From NCBI RefSeq assembly GCF_020178975.1, contig NZ_JAHXBU010000007.1, forward strand, positions 1-64,000: a DNA stretch of 64,000 nt. Direction: 5' to 3'. Made by a program: the position numbers and the translations under genes. This DNA is from Cesiribacter sp. SM1. GTDB lineage: Bacteria; Bacteroidota; Bacteroidia; Cytophagales; Cyclobacteriaceae. Positions 25,006-34,751 of the stretch are shown in pieces. Below the pieces are notes generated by a model. It saw only the letters and a program-made list of their open reading frames with translations, was not told the DNA's origin and did no database searches. Positions within the stretch are counted from its first letter, which is position 1; the number at the start of each line of letters is the position of its first letter.

Positions 25006-25787
25006 TGGAGCTTTTTCAGGTAGATGCCTTTACCAATGTACCCTTCAGGGGTAATCCAGCTGGTGTGTGTATTTCTGCAGAACCACTCGGAGAAATGCTG
25101 ATGCAGCAGATTGCAGCAGAAATGAACCTTGCTGAAACTGCCTTTGTAAGTGCTGCAGATGGTTATAAAAACCTGCGCTGGTTTACGCCTGCAGTAGAAG
25201 TAACCCTTTGCGGCCACGCAACACTGGCCACCGCGCACATACTCTATAGCCAGGGATTGCTGGCTCCTGAAGAAGAGCACATATTTGAAACCTTAAGCGG
25301 ACAACTGCAGGTACGTCAATGGAATGAGGAGCAGCTGGAAATGGACTTTCCGCTGATTACCACTGAAAAGAAAGAGGTGCCCCAATGGCTGAAGGAGCAT
25401 TTTGAAGGCATCAGGGGCTTTGCCGCTACACCCAAAAATGATATCCTGGAGCTGGATAGCGAAGAGGCTGTTCGTGATTATCTGCCTGATATGGCACAGA
25501 TTGCCAGGAATACCCGGCAGGGCCTTATCATCACAGCGCGTGGCACAGAAGACATCAGTTTCGTAAGCCGTTATTTTGTGCCCAATGTAGGCGTTCCGGA
25601 AGATCCCGTAACAGGTTCTGCTCATTGTGAGCTGGCACATTACTGGAAGGATATACTGGAAAAGACCAGCTTCAGGGCGTACCAGGCATCTAAACGAGGC
25701 GGTTACCTGGAGCTGCAGATTGTGGAAGACAGGGTACTGATCAGGGGCAGGGCCATTACTGTATTCAAAGCCGAACCCAGGTTCTGA
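25005..25787 (+). CDS. PhzF-family isomerase/epimerase-like protein
   Basis: 260 residues with the diaminopimelate-epimerase-like double fold. FQVDAFTNVPFRGNPAGVC opens the protein, Glu44 in MNLAETAFV is the expected catalytic acid, and VTLCGHATLATAH and PEDPVTGSAHCELAHYW are the family blocks. PhzF in pseudomonads isomerises a phenazine precursor; most relatives, including this one, act on unknown small metabolites, because no other phenazine genes are present. Coupled through TAATG to the Nudix gene, perhaps for metabolite repair. Confidence 0.9.
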   Translation: MELFQVDAFTNVPFRGNPAGVCISAEPLGEMLMQQIAAEMNLAETAFVSAADGYKNLRWFTPAVEVTLCGHATLATAHILYSQGLLAPEEEHIFETLSGQLQVRQWNEEQLEMDFPLITTEKKEVPQWLKEHFEGIRGFAATPKNDILELDSEEAVRDYLPDMAQIARNTRQGLIITARGTEDISFVSRYFVPNVGVPEDPVTGSAHCELAHYWKDILEKTSFRAYQASKRGGYLELQIVEDRVLIRGRAITVFKAEPRF

Positions 25788-25894
25788 CAGTACAGAAAGA
25801 TGTATAGGTCGGAGCCTGCTGCTATACCGCCAGCTTTAGCACTTTCCGGGGGTGCTTCTATCTGCTTATTTTACTAAACTTCCAGTACTACACT

Positions 25895-26917
25895 ATGCTC
25901 AAGCGCCGCTGCTATAAAGTATTTAAGCCTGGTTCCTTAAACAGTTTAAAGCTCAGGGAAGAAGAACTAGCTGCACCTGCTGCCGGACAGGCAACCATAG
26001 CAGTAAAGGCAATAGGTCTTAATTATGCCGATATCTTTGCCATTATGGGACTCTACAGTGCCACACCTAAAGAGGCATTTGTTCCCGGCCTGGAGTTTAG
26101 CGGAGAGGTGGTTGCCACAGGAGCGGGTGTAAGCAGGTTTAAGCCCGGAGATGCTGTATTCGGTGTTAGCCGCTTTGGCGCCTACACCACGCACCTTAAC
26201 CTGGATGAAAGATACCTTTTGCCCTTACCCACAGGATTTACCTATAATGATGCAGCAGCTTTTCCCGTGCAGGCTTTAACTGCCTATTATGCTTTAAGGC
26301 CCCTGGGTAACCTGCAGCAGGGGCAAACGGTACTGATCCATTCTGCAGCAGGAGGGGTGGGCCTGCTGGCAAACCGCATAGCAAAAAAGTGGAATGCCTA
26401 CACCATAGGTGTTGTGGGGAGCAGCAGCAAGTTTGAGACCCTGGCACAGGAAGGCTACAACAGCTGGCTGGCCAGAAGCAGTAGGTTTCCCCAGGAGCTG
26501 GAGCGGGTGCTGGCTGGGCGCCCCCTGCACCTGGTACTGGAGGCAACAGGGGGCAAATACTTGAAGTGGTCATACGAAGCAATGGCACCCATGGGTCGCC
26601 TGGTGGCGTATGGCTCTGCACGTTTTACCCCATCGGGGAGTGCCCCCAACTGGCCCCGCCTGGCGTGGCAGTACCTAACACGTCCTAAAATAGATCCCAT
26701 GAAAATGATCACAGAGAATAAGTCGGTCATGGGCTTTAACCTGATCTGGCTCTACGAGCAGCACGATCTTTTCCATCAGCTCATGCAAGAGCTTCTGGAG
26801 CTTCAGTTGCAGCCTCCTCACATCGGGCACTATTTTTCTTTCAATGAGTTACCGCAGGCCCTGCAACTTTTCCGTTCCGGCAATACAGTTGGCAAGGTTG
26901 TAATAAGGGTAGGGTGA
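25895..26917 (+). CDS. Zinc-free MDR-family quinone oxidoreductase-like protein
   Basis: 340 residues of the medium-chain dehydrogenase/reductase superfamily. The N-terminal GroES-like domain has IGLNYADIFAIMGLY and PGLEFSGEVVATG. The Rossmann domain begins at VLIHSAAGGVGLLANRIAK. The catalytic zinc ligands are missing, as in quinone oxidoreductase/VAT-1-like proteins that use NADPH to reduce quinones or enones. The C terminus ends GNTVGKVVIRVG. Monocistronic; a short gap (107 nt) separates it from the PhzF gene, so weak coupling is possible. Confidence 0.85.
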   Translation: MLKRRCYKVFKPGSLNSLKLREEELAAPAAGQATIAVKAIGLNYADIFAIMGLYSATPKEAFVPGLEFSGEVVATGAGVSRFKPGDAVFGVSRFGAYTTHLNLDERYLLPLPTGFTYNDAAAFPVQALTAYYALRPLGNLQQGQTVLIHSAAGGVGLLANRIAKKWNAYTIGVVGSSSKFETLAQEGYNSWLARSSRFPQELERVLAGRPLHLVLEATGGKYLKWSYEAMAPMGRLVAYGSARFTPSGSAPNWPRLAWQYLTRPKIDPMKMITENKSVMGFNLIWLYEQHDLFHQLMQELLELQLQPPHIGHYFSFNELPQALQLFRSGNTVGKVVIRVG

Positions 26918-27012
26918 TGACTCAGTTTCTTTGCCGTATGATGGCTTTCTTATTTGAAGAACAGTGCCTGCTTTTTAACAAACTGTTTTGTGGTTTAGAG
27001 GAAGGCACAAAA

Positions 27013-27035
27013 AAAGCCGGCTTAGTACCGGCTTT
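27013..27035 (-). terminator. Terminator of gap
   Basis: AAAGCCGG (27013-27020) pairs with CCGGCTTT (27028-27035); the minus strand continues with a T run. Confidence 0.8.
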
Positions 27036-27065
27036 AGCTATCAAAGCTTGAAATGCTTCTGATTA

Positions 27066-28076
<1,011 letters not shown>

Positions 28077-28083
28077 TTAGGTT

Positions 28084-28121
28084 CAAAAATATTTAAGTTA
28101 AGAGTACTTCGTAAAAGTACT
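28084..28121 (-). promoter_or_regulatory. Candidate promoter and operator of gap
   Basis: On the minus strand a TATTTTTG (-7 type, plus coordinates 28084-28091) lies 20 nt before the start codon. A perfect 7-bp palindrome AGTACTT-n5-AAGTACT (28103-28121) lies just upstream of it, where a repressor would block polymerase. Confidence 0.45.
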
Positions 28122-28282
28122 ATACGGGTTTATTTAATGCAAATTGGCTTTTTGGCTGATCAGGGGCTCAAAGGGCCTTGGGGAGAAGAGAACAAACGTT
28201 TTACTATGTAGGCAAACCCTGTATTGTACAACTTGTTCGGGGTATAGAGTTTTTTTAGCGATATTTTTTTTGGATTCTGTGT

Positions 28283-28312
28283 TTGCAAATAGCGAGAAGA
28301 CCCCTATATTTG
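28283..28312 (+). promoter_or_regulatory. Promoter of the tRNA-Glu pair
   Basis: TTG (28283-28285), 19 nt, then TATATTTG (28305-28312): an ideal Bacteroidota -33/-7 promoter. The first tRNA starts 18 nt after it. Confidence 0.75.
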
Positions 28313-28329
28313 CATCACAATTCACGAAC

Positions 28330-28401
28330 GCTCCGTTCGTCTAGTGGTTAGGACGCCAGATTTTCATTCTGGTAGCAGGGGTTCGACTCCCCTACGGAGT
28401 G
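28330..28401 (+). tRNA. tRNA-Glu (anticodon TTC), copy 1
   Basis: Cloverleaf of 72 nt with anticodon stem CCAGA/TCTGG around TTTTCAT (anticodon TTC), T-loop TTCGACT and discriminator G. The first acceptor pair is G-U. No CCA encoded. Copy 2 begins 36 nt after it and is identical up to the discriminator. Confidence 0.97.
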
Positions 28402-28437
28402 CTGAAAAGCAGCGTTAGGCTGCTTTATGATTTTAAT

Positions 28438-28509
28438 GCTCCGTTCGTCTAGTGGTTAGGACGCCAGATTTTCATTCTGGTAGCAGGGGTTCGACTCCCC
28501 TACGGAGTA
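28438..28509 (+). tRNA. tRNA-Glu (anticodon TTC), copy 2
   Basis: Identical in 71 nt to copy 1, but the discriminator base is A instead of G. Both would be cut from one transcript, which ends at the hairpin that follows. Confidence 0.97.
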
Positions 28510-28513
28510 CTAT

Positions 28514-28549
28514 AAAGCCCTTAGATTTACTTCTAAGGGCTTTTTTTTT
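28514..28549 (+). terminator. Terminator of the tRNA-Glu transcript
   Basis: AAAGCCCTTAGA (from 28514) pairs with TCTAAGGGCTTT (to 28543), followed by T. Confidence 0.85.
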
Positions 28550-28615
28550 GCTATGCAGCTGCCTTATGCACCGGTCCATAAACTTTCCCAGTATAATTCA
28601 GTATAATCAAAAGCT

Positions 28616-28825
28616 ATGGAAAATAAATCAGTAGACGATATTGTGCAGGAGTTAATTGTGAAGGTGCAGCTAGATGGCAGGGGCAAGGCAGCTATTCGTG
28701 GCTCCGACTTGGTGCCCTACATGACCCACCCTGACTACGATGAGATCCACAGGCAGCTTTATGCTTATATGGAAGGAGTTGATAATAAAAATGGTGAAAA
28801 CCAGGGGCCGGTAAATTCTCTTTAG
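28616..28825 (+). CDS. Small hypothetical protein
   Basis: 69 residues, charged, no signal or membrane segment. The central part reads VDDIVQELIVKVQLDGRGKAAIRGSDLVPYMTHPDYDEIHRQLYAYMEG, which looks like a compact helical domain. Family not recognised. It stands alone downstream of the tRNA genes and could be a spurious frame, though the amino-acid composition is protein-like. Confidence 0.5.
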   Translation: MENKSVDDIVQELIVKVQLDGRGKAAIRGSDLVPYMTHPDYDEIHRQLYAYMEGVDNKNGENQGPVNSL

Positions 28826-29638
28826 TGCCTTTCCGAAAAGTCTTTCCTTCTTTATGAGCTGATCGGCTAGTGATCCTTTTCATTAGCTATTATCAGTGTT
28901 TTTGTGTTGTGCTTGCCCATGATGTTACAGCAGACCTTAAACCAATGCATATAAACTTCCCCTAAACATGAAACGGCATCGAAACAGAATCTCTAGAATC
29001 TGTACGCCCACATCACATAATAAGGTGCTACTTCCGGGTGATGTGGAATAAATATTGCCGGGTATATCAAGGCAGCTGTTCCTTTGTGGAGCAGCAATAG
29101 GGTACCATCAAATGGATAACAGCGGAATGTTGTTCATTTCCCTCCAATTTTATCCTGTCCTGCGGTTACTGACAATCATGGATACTAATCAGAGAAAAAT
29201 ACTGTATTCACCAGTGCCTGCCTGGCTGAGCTGAAATTGCCGTTTGATGGATTGTAGTGCTTACTGGATGCTTAGAGCTTTACCCATACCCGTTAAAATC
29301 AGGAATATATGCTGAACTTTGGTGAACTACTGCTTATGTTTTTTGTGCAGGGTTTTTCCCATCAAACAACAAGCACATCTGGCTGGAAGGAGCAATTAGC
29401 TGGTATGAAATCTTTAATTTGTGCCTGTTGCAGTTTTACGGCTGAAGATGCAAACATAGTGTCGGTTGGATAACCAGCTCACAAGCATAAACAGTAATGT
29501 CCATTCCTGTTAGCCATACAGACCAAAAAGCTGCCTGTTCCAACAGGCTTTTATGTTTTTAGGGGCTTTCTTACATGTACTGGATTTGAGCTTGCAGCTT
29601 TCTTACATTTACATCAATTCGCCTACTAAAAGGCACTA
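28826..29638. other. Long intergenic region
   Basis: No gene seen in 813 nt. A hairpin GCCTGTT-cc-AACAGGC (29533-29548) followed by TTTTATGTTTTT could end a small RNA or a long untranslated leader. The 3' part must hold the promoter of the DISM kinase gene. Confidence 0.4.
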
Positions 29639-31783
29639 ATGAGATTTCAGTATTCAATACTCCTTTTCATTCTCATACTATGGAGCAGTGCGCTTAATGC
29701 GCAACCTGTTGTAGTGCTCTATGATTCCCTTCAGTCTAAATTAGTAGGGGGGGAGCTCTACTATCTTGCGGACCCTGATGGGGCCTATACCATCGAGCAG
29801 CTTAGCTCCCCAGCCTTTGCAGAACGCTTTAAACCCGCCCCAGAAGGGAGCCCGAACTTTGGATACTTTAGTGACACCTACTGGTTTCGCATACAGCTGC
29901 AGGATAGCCTGGTATCAGCCAGGTCTTTTTTGTTTGAAGTAGCGTATGCTGCCCTGGATTCTGTTTATTTATTCCAGCAGAACAGCTCCGGAGCCTGGGA
30001 AGCACAGCTTGCGGGTGAGGTTTTACCTTTTTCAGACAGGCAGGTCCCTCATCATCACTTTCTTTTTCCGGTTAAACTACAGCCGGCGGTTAATACCTTT
30101 TATTTCCGGGTAAGCTCCGAAGGAGCCATGACTTTTCCTGTTTACATTACAGAGGCATCTTACCTGCAGCAGGAAATGTCATTTACCTATTTCAAATATG
30201 GGCTTTATTATGGTGCTCTTTTTCTGATCCTGCTGTACAATCTGTTTCTTTTCTTTAGTTTGAGGCTTAAACCTTACCTGTTCTATTGCCTCTTTATTTT
30301 CTTCAGTATTCTTTCGCAGGCGTATTTATACGGGCATATTCAACAGTTTATCTGGCAAAATGCTGGCTTCACCAATAATGTGCTTTCGGGCTTTACGCTT
30401 TACATGGCAGTAGGCTTTGCCCTTAAATTCACCATTAGCTTTATCAGAACCAGGCGTTTTGTGCCCAGGCTGCACCGGCTGATGCATTATTACACCTGGG
30501 TTGCATTTCTGCTGGGATTTCTAAATCTTTTGGGGTTGTACCGTTATTTGGCTCCCGCACTTCCTCCTATATATATACTGGCCGTTGTTCAGATTATAAT
30601 TGCAGCAGCCATTGCTTGGCGTAAAGGCCAGGCCACTGCACGCTTATTCCTGCTGGCCTGGCTGGTGTTCCTGGTGGGGGTGTTTGCCTATAGCCTGCAG
30701 TCTTTAGGCCTGTTTGGCAACCTGGAAACTGCTACCACCCTGGTTATTATTGGTTCTGTTGCGGAGGCTTTGTTGCTCTCCCTGGCCCTTGCAGAAAGAA
30801 TACGACAGTACAGGCTTGACCGGCAGAAAGCCAGTGAACAATCTTTTATTTCATTTAAGGAGAAAAAGGAATTGCTGGAACAGCAGCAGCAGGTGCTGGA
30901 GCTGCGGGTAGAGGAAAGAACCCAGAAATTACAGGAAAAGCAGAAAGAGGTAATTAAGCAAAACAGGCAGCTTTTTGAGCAGCAGCAGGTTATTGAGCAA
31001 CAAAACCAGCAGTTAAGCCTGCTTAACGAAAACCTGGAGCGCATTGTAGGCACCCGCACCGGCGAACTGCGGAAAGCCAACCTTGCCCTGCATAAACGCA
31101 ACCAGCAGCTGGAGCAGTTTGCTTACATTATCTCGCATAATATACGCGGACCGGTAGCCAGTATGATTGGGCTGCTCAAGCTTTTTAACAGGCAAAAAAT
31201 AAGCGGACAGGAAAACTTGCAGTACCTCGATTTTCTAAACAACTCAGTGAACAAGCTGGATACCGTTATCTCGGACCTGGGCCAGGTGCTTACCCTTGAG
31301 CAGGACCTGGAAAAGCAGCTCAGGGAAATACAGATGGCTAAGGCTGTTCAGGGTATCTTAGATAAACTGCACCTGCAGATGAGCGAGGCGCAGCCAGCAA
31401 TACATGTTGATTTTCAGGAAGAAACCCTGCTGGTGCATGCTGCCTACCTGGAAAGCATTTTGTATAACCTTATCAGCAATGCCTTGAAATACAGAAAGCC
31501 CGATGGCCAGCTTAGCCTTAGCATACGCACCTGGCAGGAAGGTGATATGTGCTACATTTCTGTAGCTGATAATGGATTGGGGATTGACCTGGAACAGTAT
31601 GGCAAAAAGCTGTTTTCGCTCTACCAGCGTTTCCACATCCACAAAGAGGGAAAAGGTTTAGGCCTGTATATGGTAAAGCGCCAGGTCGAATCCATGGGGG
31701 GCAGCATACTGGTAGAGAGCCAGCCAGGAGAGGGCAGTACCTTTACGGTTTGTCTGCCGCTGCAGCGGAGCCTGGTTGTCTAA
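29639..31783 (+). CDS. 7TMR-DISM sensor histidine kinase
   Basis: 714 residues. Signal peptide (1-21), extracellular DISMED2 sugar-binding-like jelly-roll domain (about 25-170, GYFSDTYWFRIQL), seven transmembrane helices (about 185-385), a long Gln/Glu-rich coiled coil (about 395-480), then the kinase core. The phosphoacceptor is His500 in IISHNIRGPVASM; the ATP-binding domain shows NLISNALKYRKPD, VADNGLGIDLEQ and GKGLGLYMVKRQVESMGG. The partner response regulator is not adjacent. Such receptors are thought to detect carbohydrate or other extracellular ligands; the ligand here is unknown. Confidence 0.92.
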   Translation: MRFQYSILLFILILWSSALNAQPVVVLYDSLQSKLVGGELYYLADPDGAYTIEQLSSPAFAERFKPAPEGSPNFGYFSDTYWFRIQLQDSLVSARSFLFEVAYAALDSVYLFQQNSSGAWEAQLAGEVLPFSDRQVPHHHFLFPVKLQPAVNTFYFRVSSEGAMTFPVYITEASYLQQEMSFTYFKYGLYYGALFLILLYNLFLFFSLRLKPYLFYCLFIFFSILSQAYLYGHIQQFIWQNAGFTNNVLSGFTLYMAVGFALKFTISFIRTRRFVPRLHRLMHYYTWVAFLLGFLNLLGLYRYLAPALPPIYILAVVQIIIAAAIAWRKGQATARLFLLAWLVFLVGVFAYSLQSLGLFGNLETATTLVIIGSVAEALLLSLALAERIRQYRLDRQKASEQSFISFKEKKELLEQQQQVLELRVEERTQKLQEKQKEVIKQNRQLFEQQQVIEQQNQQLSLLNENLERIVGTRTGELRKANLALHKRNQQLEQFAYIISHNIRGPVASMIGLLKLFNRQKISGQENLQYLDFLNNSVNKLDTVISDLGQVLTLEQDLEKQLREIQMAKAVQGILDKLHLQMSEAQPAIHVDFQEETLLVHAAYLESILYNLISNALKYRKPDGQLSLSIRTWQEGDMCYISVADNGLGIDLEQYGKKLFSLYQRFHIHKEGKGLGLYMVKRQVESMGGSILVESQPGEGSTFTVCLPLQRSLVV

Positions 31784-31868
31784 GCCTTACAGCAGATCAA
31801 TGTTTCGCAATACCCTTGCTCATGAACCTGCACCATGCAGCTTTGGATTTAGCTAAATAATAAAAAAT

Positions 31869-31900
31869 GCCCGCCCAGAGGTGAGTATCTTCAGGCGGGC
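31869..31900 (-). terminator. Terminator of gldC
   Basis: GCCCGCC (31869-31875) pairs with GGCGGGC (31894-31900), followed on the minus strand by a T run. Confidence 0.75.
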
Positions 31901-31917
31901 AAATCATTATAATTGCT

Positions 31918-32268
31918 CTATTGATTTTTTCTTCTTTCTTCCTGCTCTTTTCTAACATGTTCGATGAACCTGTTGCAGAGTGTATTCATCTCATTAGCCA
32001 TAAATTCATCGCCAGTTGCCGTTAAGATGCTTTGTGCCAGACCACCAATACAATCTATATAAAAGCGCTTCTGGTCATCAACGGTCATTTCCTTTGTCCA
32101 CAGGTCAATACGCAGGGTATTATTCTGAAAATGATCCCATACAGCTATGCTGATTGAGCGGGTCTGGTTGATGCCATCATCTTCTTTATCGGTAGCGTCC
32201 CAATAGATTTTATCAGGTACGTTCTGACTATCCAGTTCAACTTCGAAGTGTATTCTTGATTTTTTCAT
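31918..32268 (-). CDS. gldC: Gliding motility protein GldC
   Basis: 116 residues from the ATG at 32268 (MKKSRIHFEVELD); a longer frame to 32289 adds seven residues that are not in the family. The pattern KIYWDATDK, SISIAVWDH, TLRIDLWTKEMTVDDQKRFYIDCIGGLAQSILTATGD is diagnostic of GldC, a small cytosolic protein needed for type IX secretion-linked gliding in Flavobacterium and conserved in Cytophagales. Its exact role is unclear. Downstream on the strand comes its own terminator. Confidence 0.93.
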   Translation of the reverse strand: MKKSRIHFEVELDSQNVPDKIYWDATDKEDDGINQTRSISIAVWDHFQNNTLRIDLWTKEMTVDDQKRFYIDCIGGLAQSILTATGDEFMANEMNTLCNRFIEHVRKEQEERRKNQ

Positions 32269-32346
32269 AGTATTGAAATCAGTAAGCAAAGAAAGTACAT
32301 CCGCAGCTGACCATCAAGTTTTTTGCTTAATAGGTGTGGGGTGCTA

Positions 32347-33144
32347 CTACGGCAGGCTTTGTTTAAAGGCCTGGTAGCTCTGTGGGTCCAGGGGTTCGGT
32401 GCTGCACCCAACTTCCTGGCTTCTGGCTTCTATGGATTGAATCCGACGATCCGGGTTGGGGTGCGTACTAAGGAATGTTGGTACCTGGCCCTGCTCCTCC
32501 ATCTCGCTGAGCTTGATGAAAAAAGATTTGGCGGCATCACATTCATAATCAGTCCCCGAAAGGTAATCTACCGAACGGGAATCTGCCTCCCGTTCATATT
32601 CCCGGCTAAAGCTTAAGGCAGTAAGGTTACCCACAACCTGCCCCATGATCTGCTCCAATCCAGAGCCTTCGCCTACTGCAAGGCTTAAGAGCAGGTTCAG
32701 GCCATACATTTTCTGCAACTGGCGAGTGCTGTGGCGCAGATCAGCATGGGCTATTTCATGACCCAGAACCCCTGCCAGGTCATCTTCCCGATCCAGGTAT
32801 TTGATCAGTCCGGTATACACATATATGTAGCCGCCCGGTGTGGCAAAAGCATTCAGGGTGTTGTCGTCGTTAATGATGTAAACCTGCCAGGCAAATTCAT
32901 CGCGATAGTTTACCTGTCCGCTTTCCAGTATGTTGTTGACGATGCCGTTGAGGTATTCATAGCTTTCCGGGTACTGGCTGGGATTCAGGACCGGGTATTC
33001 GTTGTGCTTACTAAGTATTTCTTCATTTATTTGTGCGCCAAGCTGCACATCCTGGTCTGGACTGAACAAGTTTACATTGCTGTTCCGGTCGCAGCCACAC
33101 AAGATTAAAAGGCTTAAAAATAGAATAGGCAAAAAGTTTTTCAT
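32347..33144 (-). CDS. M48-family metalloprotease lipoprotein (copy 1)
   Basis: 265 residues from MKNFLPILFL; the lipobox is LCGC with Cys18. Zinc motif HEIAHADLRH and a downstream EREADSRSVDYL supply the HExxH plus Glu ligands of M48 (BepA/LoiP-like) peptidases, which act in the periplasm on misfolded or unassembled outer-membrane proteins. Near-duplicate of the next gene (shared LFSPDQDVQLGAQINEEIL and NAFATPGGYIYVYTGLIKYL), so a tandem duplication that has diverged. It ends with STHPNPDRRIQSIEA. Its substrate is unknown. Confidence 0.92.
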   Translation of the reverse strand: MKNFLPILFLSLLILCGCDRNSNVNLFSPDQDVQLGAQINEEILSKHNEYPVLNPSQYPESYEYLNGIVNNILESGQVNYRDEFAWQVYIINDDNTLNAFATPGGYIYVYTGLIKYLDREDDLAGVLGHEIAHADLRHSTRQLQKMYGLNLLLSLAVGEGSGLEQIMGQVVGNLTALSFSREYEREADSRSVDYLSGTDYECDAAKSFFIKLSEMEEQGQVPTFLSTHPNPDRRIQSIEARSQEVGCSTEPLDPQSYQAFKQSLP

Positions 33145-33209
33145 AATCGGCAATACGCAGGCTGGCATTAAAAGTTAAAGCCACTGCAGCTTGGGCAGTG
33201 GCTTTTATA

Positions 33210-34019
33210 TCAGGGAAGCATGATTTTAAACTGCTCATAACTACAAGTTGTACAGGGTGCAGTATCACAGCCCTGAGTGGCCGCTTCGGCTTGTATCGCC
33301 TCTATGCGGTTGCCGGGGTTGGGGTGTGTACTTAGGAATTCAGGTGTACCGCCGCCGCTGCCTTCATTTTGCAGTTTTTCAAAAAAGCCAGCTGCACCAT
33401 CGCACTCATAAGGGCTTTGAGGGTTGCTGAGGTACCTAACTGAGTAGGTATCTGCTTCTTCCTCATTGCTGCGGCTGTACTGCAGATCGCCCAATGCTCT
33501 TACTACCTGCACTACCGCCCCCTGGTTCTGGCCAAGGGCAACATCCAGCAGCAGTTGCACACCAAGGTCGCGCTGTATGGCCCTTACAGTATGGCGCCTG
33601 TCTGCGTGTGCTATCTCATGGCCAAGTACGCCTGCCAAATGATCTTCAGAATCCAGGTACTTCAAGAGGCCTGTGTATACATATACGTAACCACCCGGGG
33701 TGGCAAAGGCATTCAGCTCATTGTCGTTCTTGATGATGTAGATCTTATCGTAGCCGAATTCTTCTTCGTACAGAATATCTTCAGAGGCAACTATATTGCT
33801 CATGATGTTGCGCAGGTACTGATATACCTGCGGGTACTGCTGTTCGGAAAGAATGGGCAGGCTGTCCTGCATGTTTAAGATCTCTTCATGTACCTGAGCA
33901 CCGAGTTGTACATCCTGCTCCAGTGGTAGAATTACCAGGGGCTCGTCTTTGTTACATCCGCTGATGATAGCAGAAACAACAGCAAATAAAAAGAGTAGTT
34001 GTAAAGAGGTTTTTCTCAT
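33210..34019 (-). CDS. M48-family metalloprotease lipoprotein (copy 2)
   Basis: 269 residues. Signal with lipobox ISGC (Cys22). Zinc site His134-Glu-x-x-His138 in GHEIAHADRRH, third ligand in NEEEADTYSVRYL. The closing STHPNPGNRIEAIQAEA and the extra Cys-rich tail (CDTAPCTTC) differ from copy 1. Directly upstream of copy 1 on the same strand, with 65 nt between. The duplicated proteins may work on different substrates or as a pair. The CoA-transferase genes start immediately upstream. Confidence 0.92.
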   Translation of the reverse strand: MRKTSLQLLFLFAVVSAIISGCNKDEPLVILPLEQDVQLGAQVHEEILNMQDSLPILSEQQYPQVYQYLRNIMSNIVASEDILYEEEFGYDKIYIIKNDNELNAFATPGGYVYVYTGLLKYLDSEDHLAGVLGHEIAHADRRHTVRAIQRDLGVQLLLDVALGQNQGAVVQVVRALGDLQYSRSNEEEADTYSVRYLSNPQSPYECDGAAGFFEKLQNEGSGGGTPEFLSTHPNPGNRIEAIQAEAATQGCDTAPCTTCSYEQFKIMLP

Positions 34020-34024
34020 TGTTA

Positions 34025-34684
34025 TCAGATTTGAATCTCGGGAATATCTCCATCCACGACCAGTTTTCCTTCGGTAGCGGCTTTAATTTCTTCTACGCTA
34101 ATTCCGGGCGCACGTTCCAGCAAACGGAAGCCTCCTTCTGGTAAAACTTCCAGTACTGCCAGGTCTGTTACGATTTTTTTCACACAGCGCAGGCCGGTTA
34201 TTGGCAGGGTGCATTCTTTCAGCAGTTTGCTGGCGCCATCGCGGCTGCGGTGTTGCATGGCTACAATTATGTTTTCGGCAGAGGCAACAAGATCCATAGC
34301 ACCACCCATGCCTTTTACCATTTTGCCGGGTATTTTCCAGTTGGCAATATCTCCGTTTTCCGATACCTCCATGGCCCCAAGAATGGTAAGGTTAACATGC
34401 TTGCCCCTGATCATGCCAAAACTCTCTGCAGAGCTGAATATGGATGCGCCAGGCAGGTATGTGACGGTTTGCTTGCCTGCATTGATCAGGTCTGCATCTA
34501 CCTCTTCTTCGGTAGGGAAAGGGCCCATGCCCAACAGACCATTCTCCGACTGCAGTTCAACATTAATATGTTCAGGAATATAATTGGCTACCAGGGTAGG
34601 GATGCCAATACCCAGATTGATGTACATGCCATCTTTTACTTCCTGGGCAATTCGTTTCGCTATTCCAATTTTATCGAGCGCCAT
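34025..34684 (-). CDS. scoB: 3-oxoacid CoA-transferase, subunit B
   Basis: 219 residues. Activates acetoacetate or related 3-oxoacids with succinyl-CoA. The catalytic Glu lies in LQSENGLLGMGPFP, followed by GAMEVSENGDIANW and GMGGAMDLV, the B-subunit signatures. Subunit A is encoded 67 nt upstream on the same strand. The pair can allow growth on ketone bodies or the turnover of polyhydroxybutyrate; no other such genes are nearby. Confidence 0.93.
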   Translation of the reverse strand: MALDKIGIAKRIAQEVKDGMYINLGIGIPTLVANYIPEHINVELQSENGLLGMGPFPTEEEVDADLINAGKQTVTYLPGASIFSSAESFGMIRGKHVNLTILGAMEVSENGDIANWKIPGKMVKGMGGAMDLVASAENIIVAMQHRSRDGASKLLKECTLPITGLRCVKKIVTDLAVLEVLPEGGFRLLERAPGISVEEIKAATEGKLVVDGDIPEIQI

Positions 34685-34751
34685 AAGTTGGTTTGGTGGT
34701 TATTTTTAAAAATTAGTAGCTGCGGCTGTGTGGCCCCTGAAAGGCATCACA

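Noticed and set aside
30890-31030. CAG-rich stretch in the DISM kinase as a tandem repeat
   Set aside because: It is an irregular Gln/Glu coiled coil, common in these kinases, without a fixed repeat unit.
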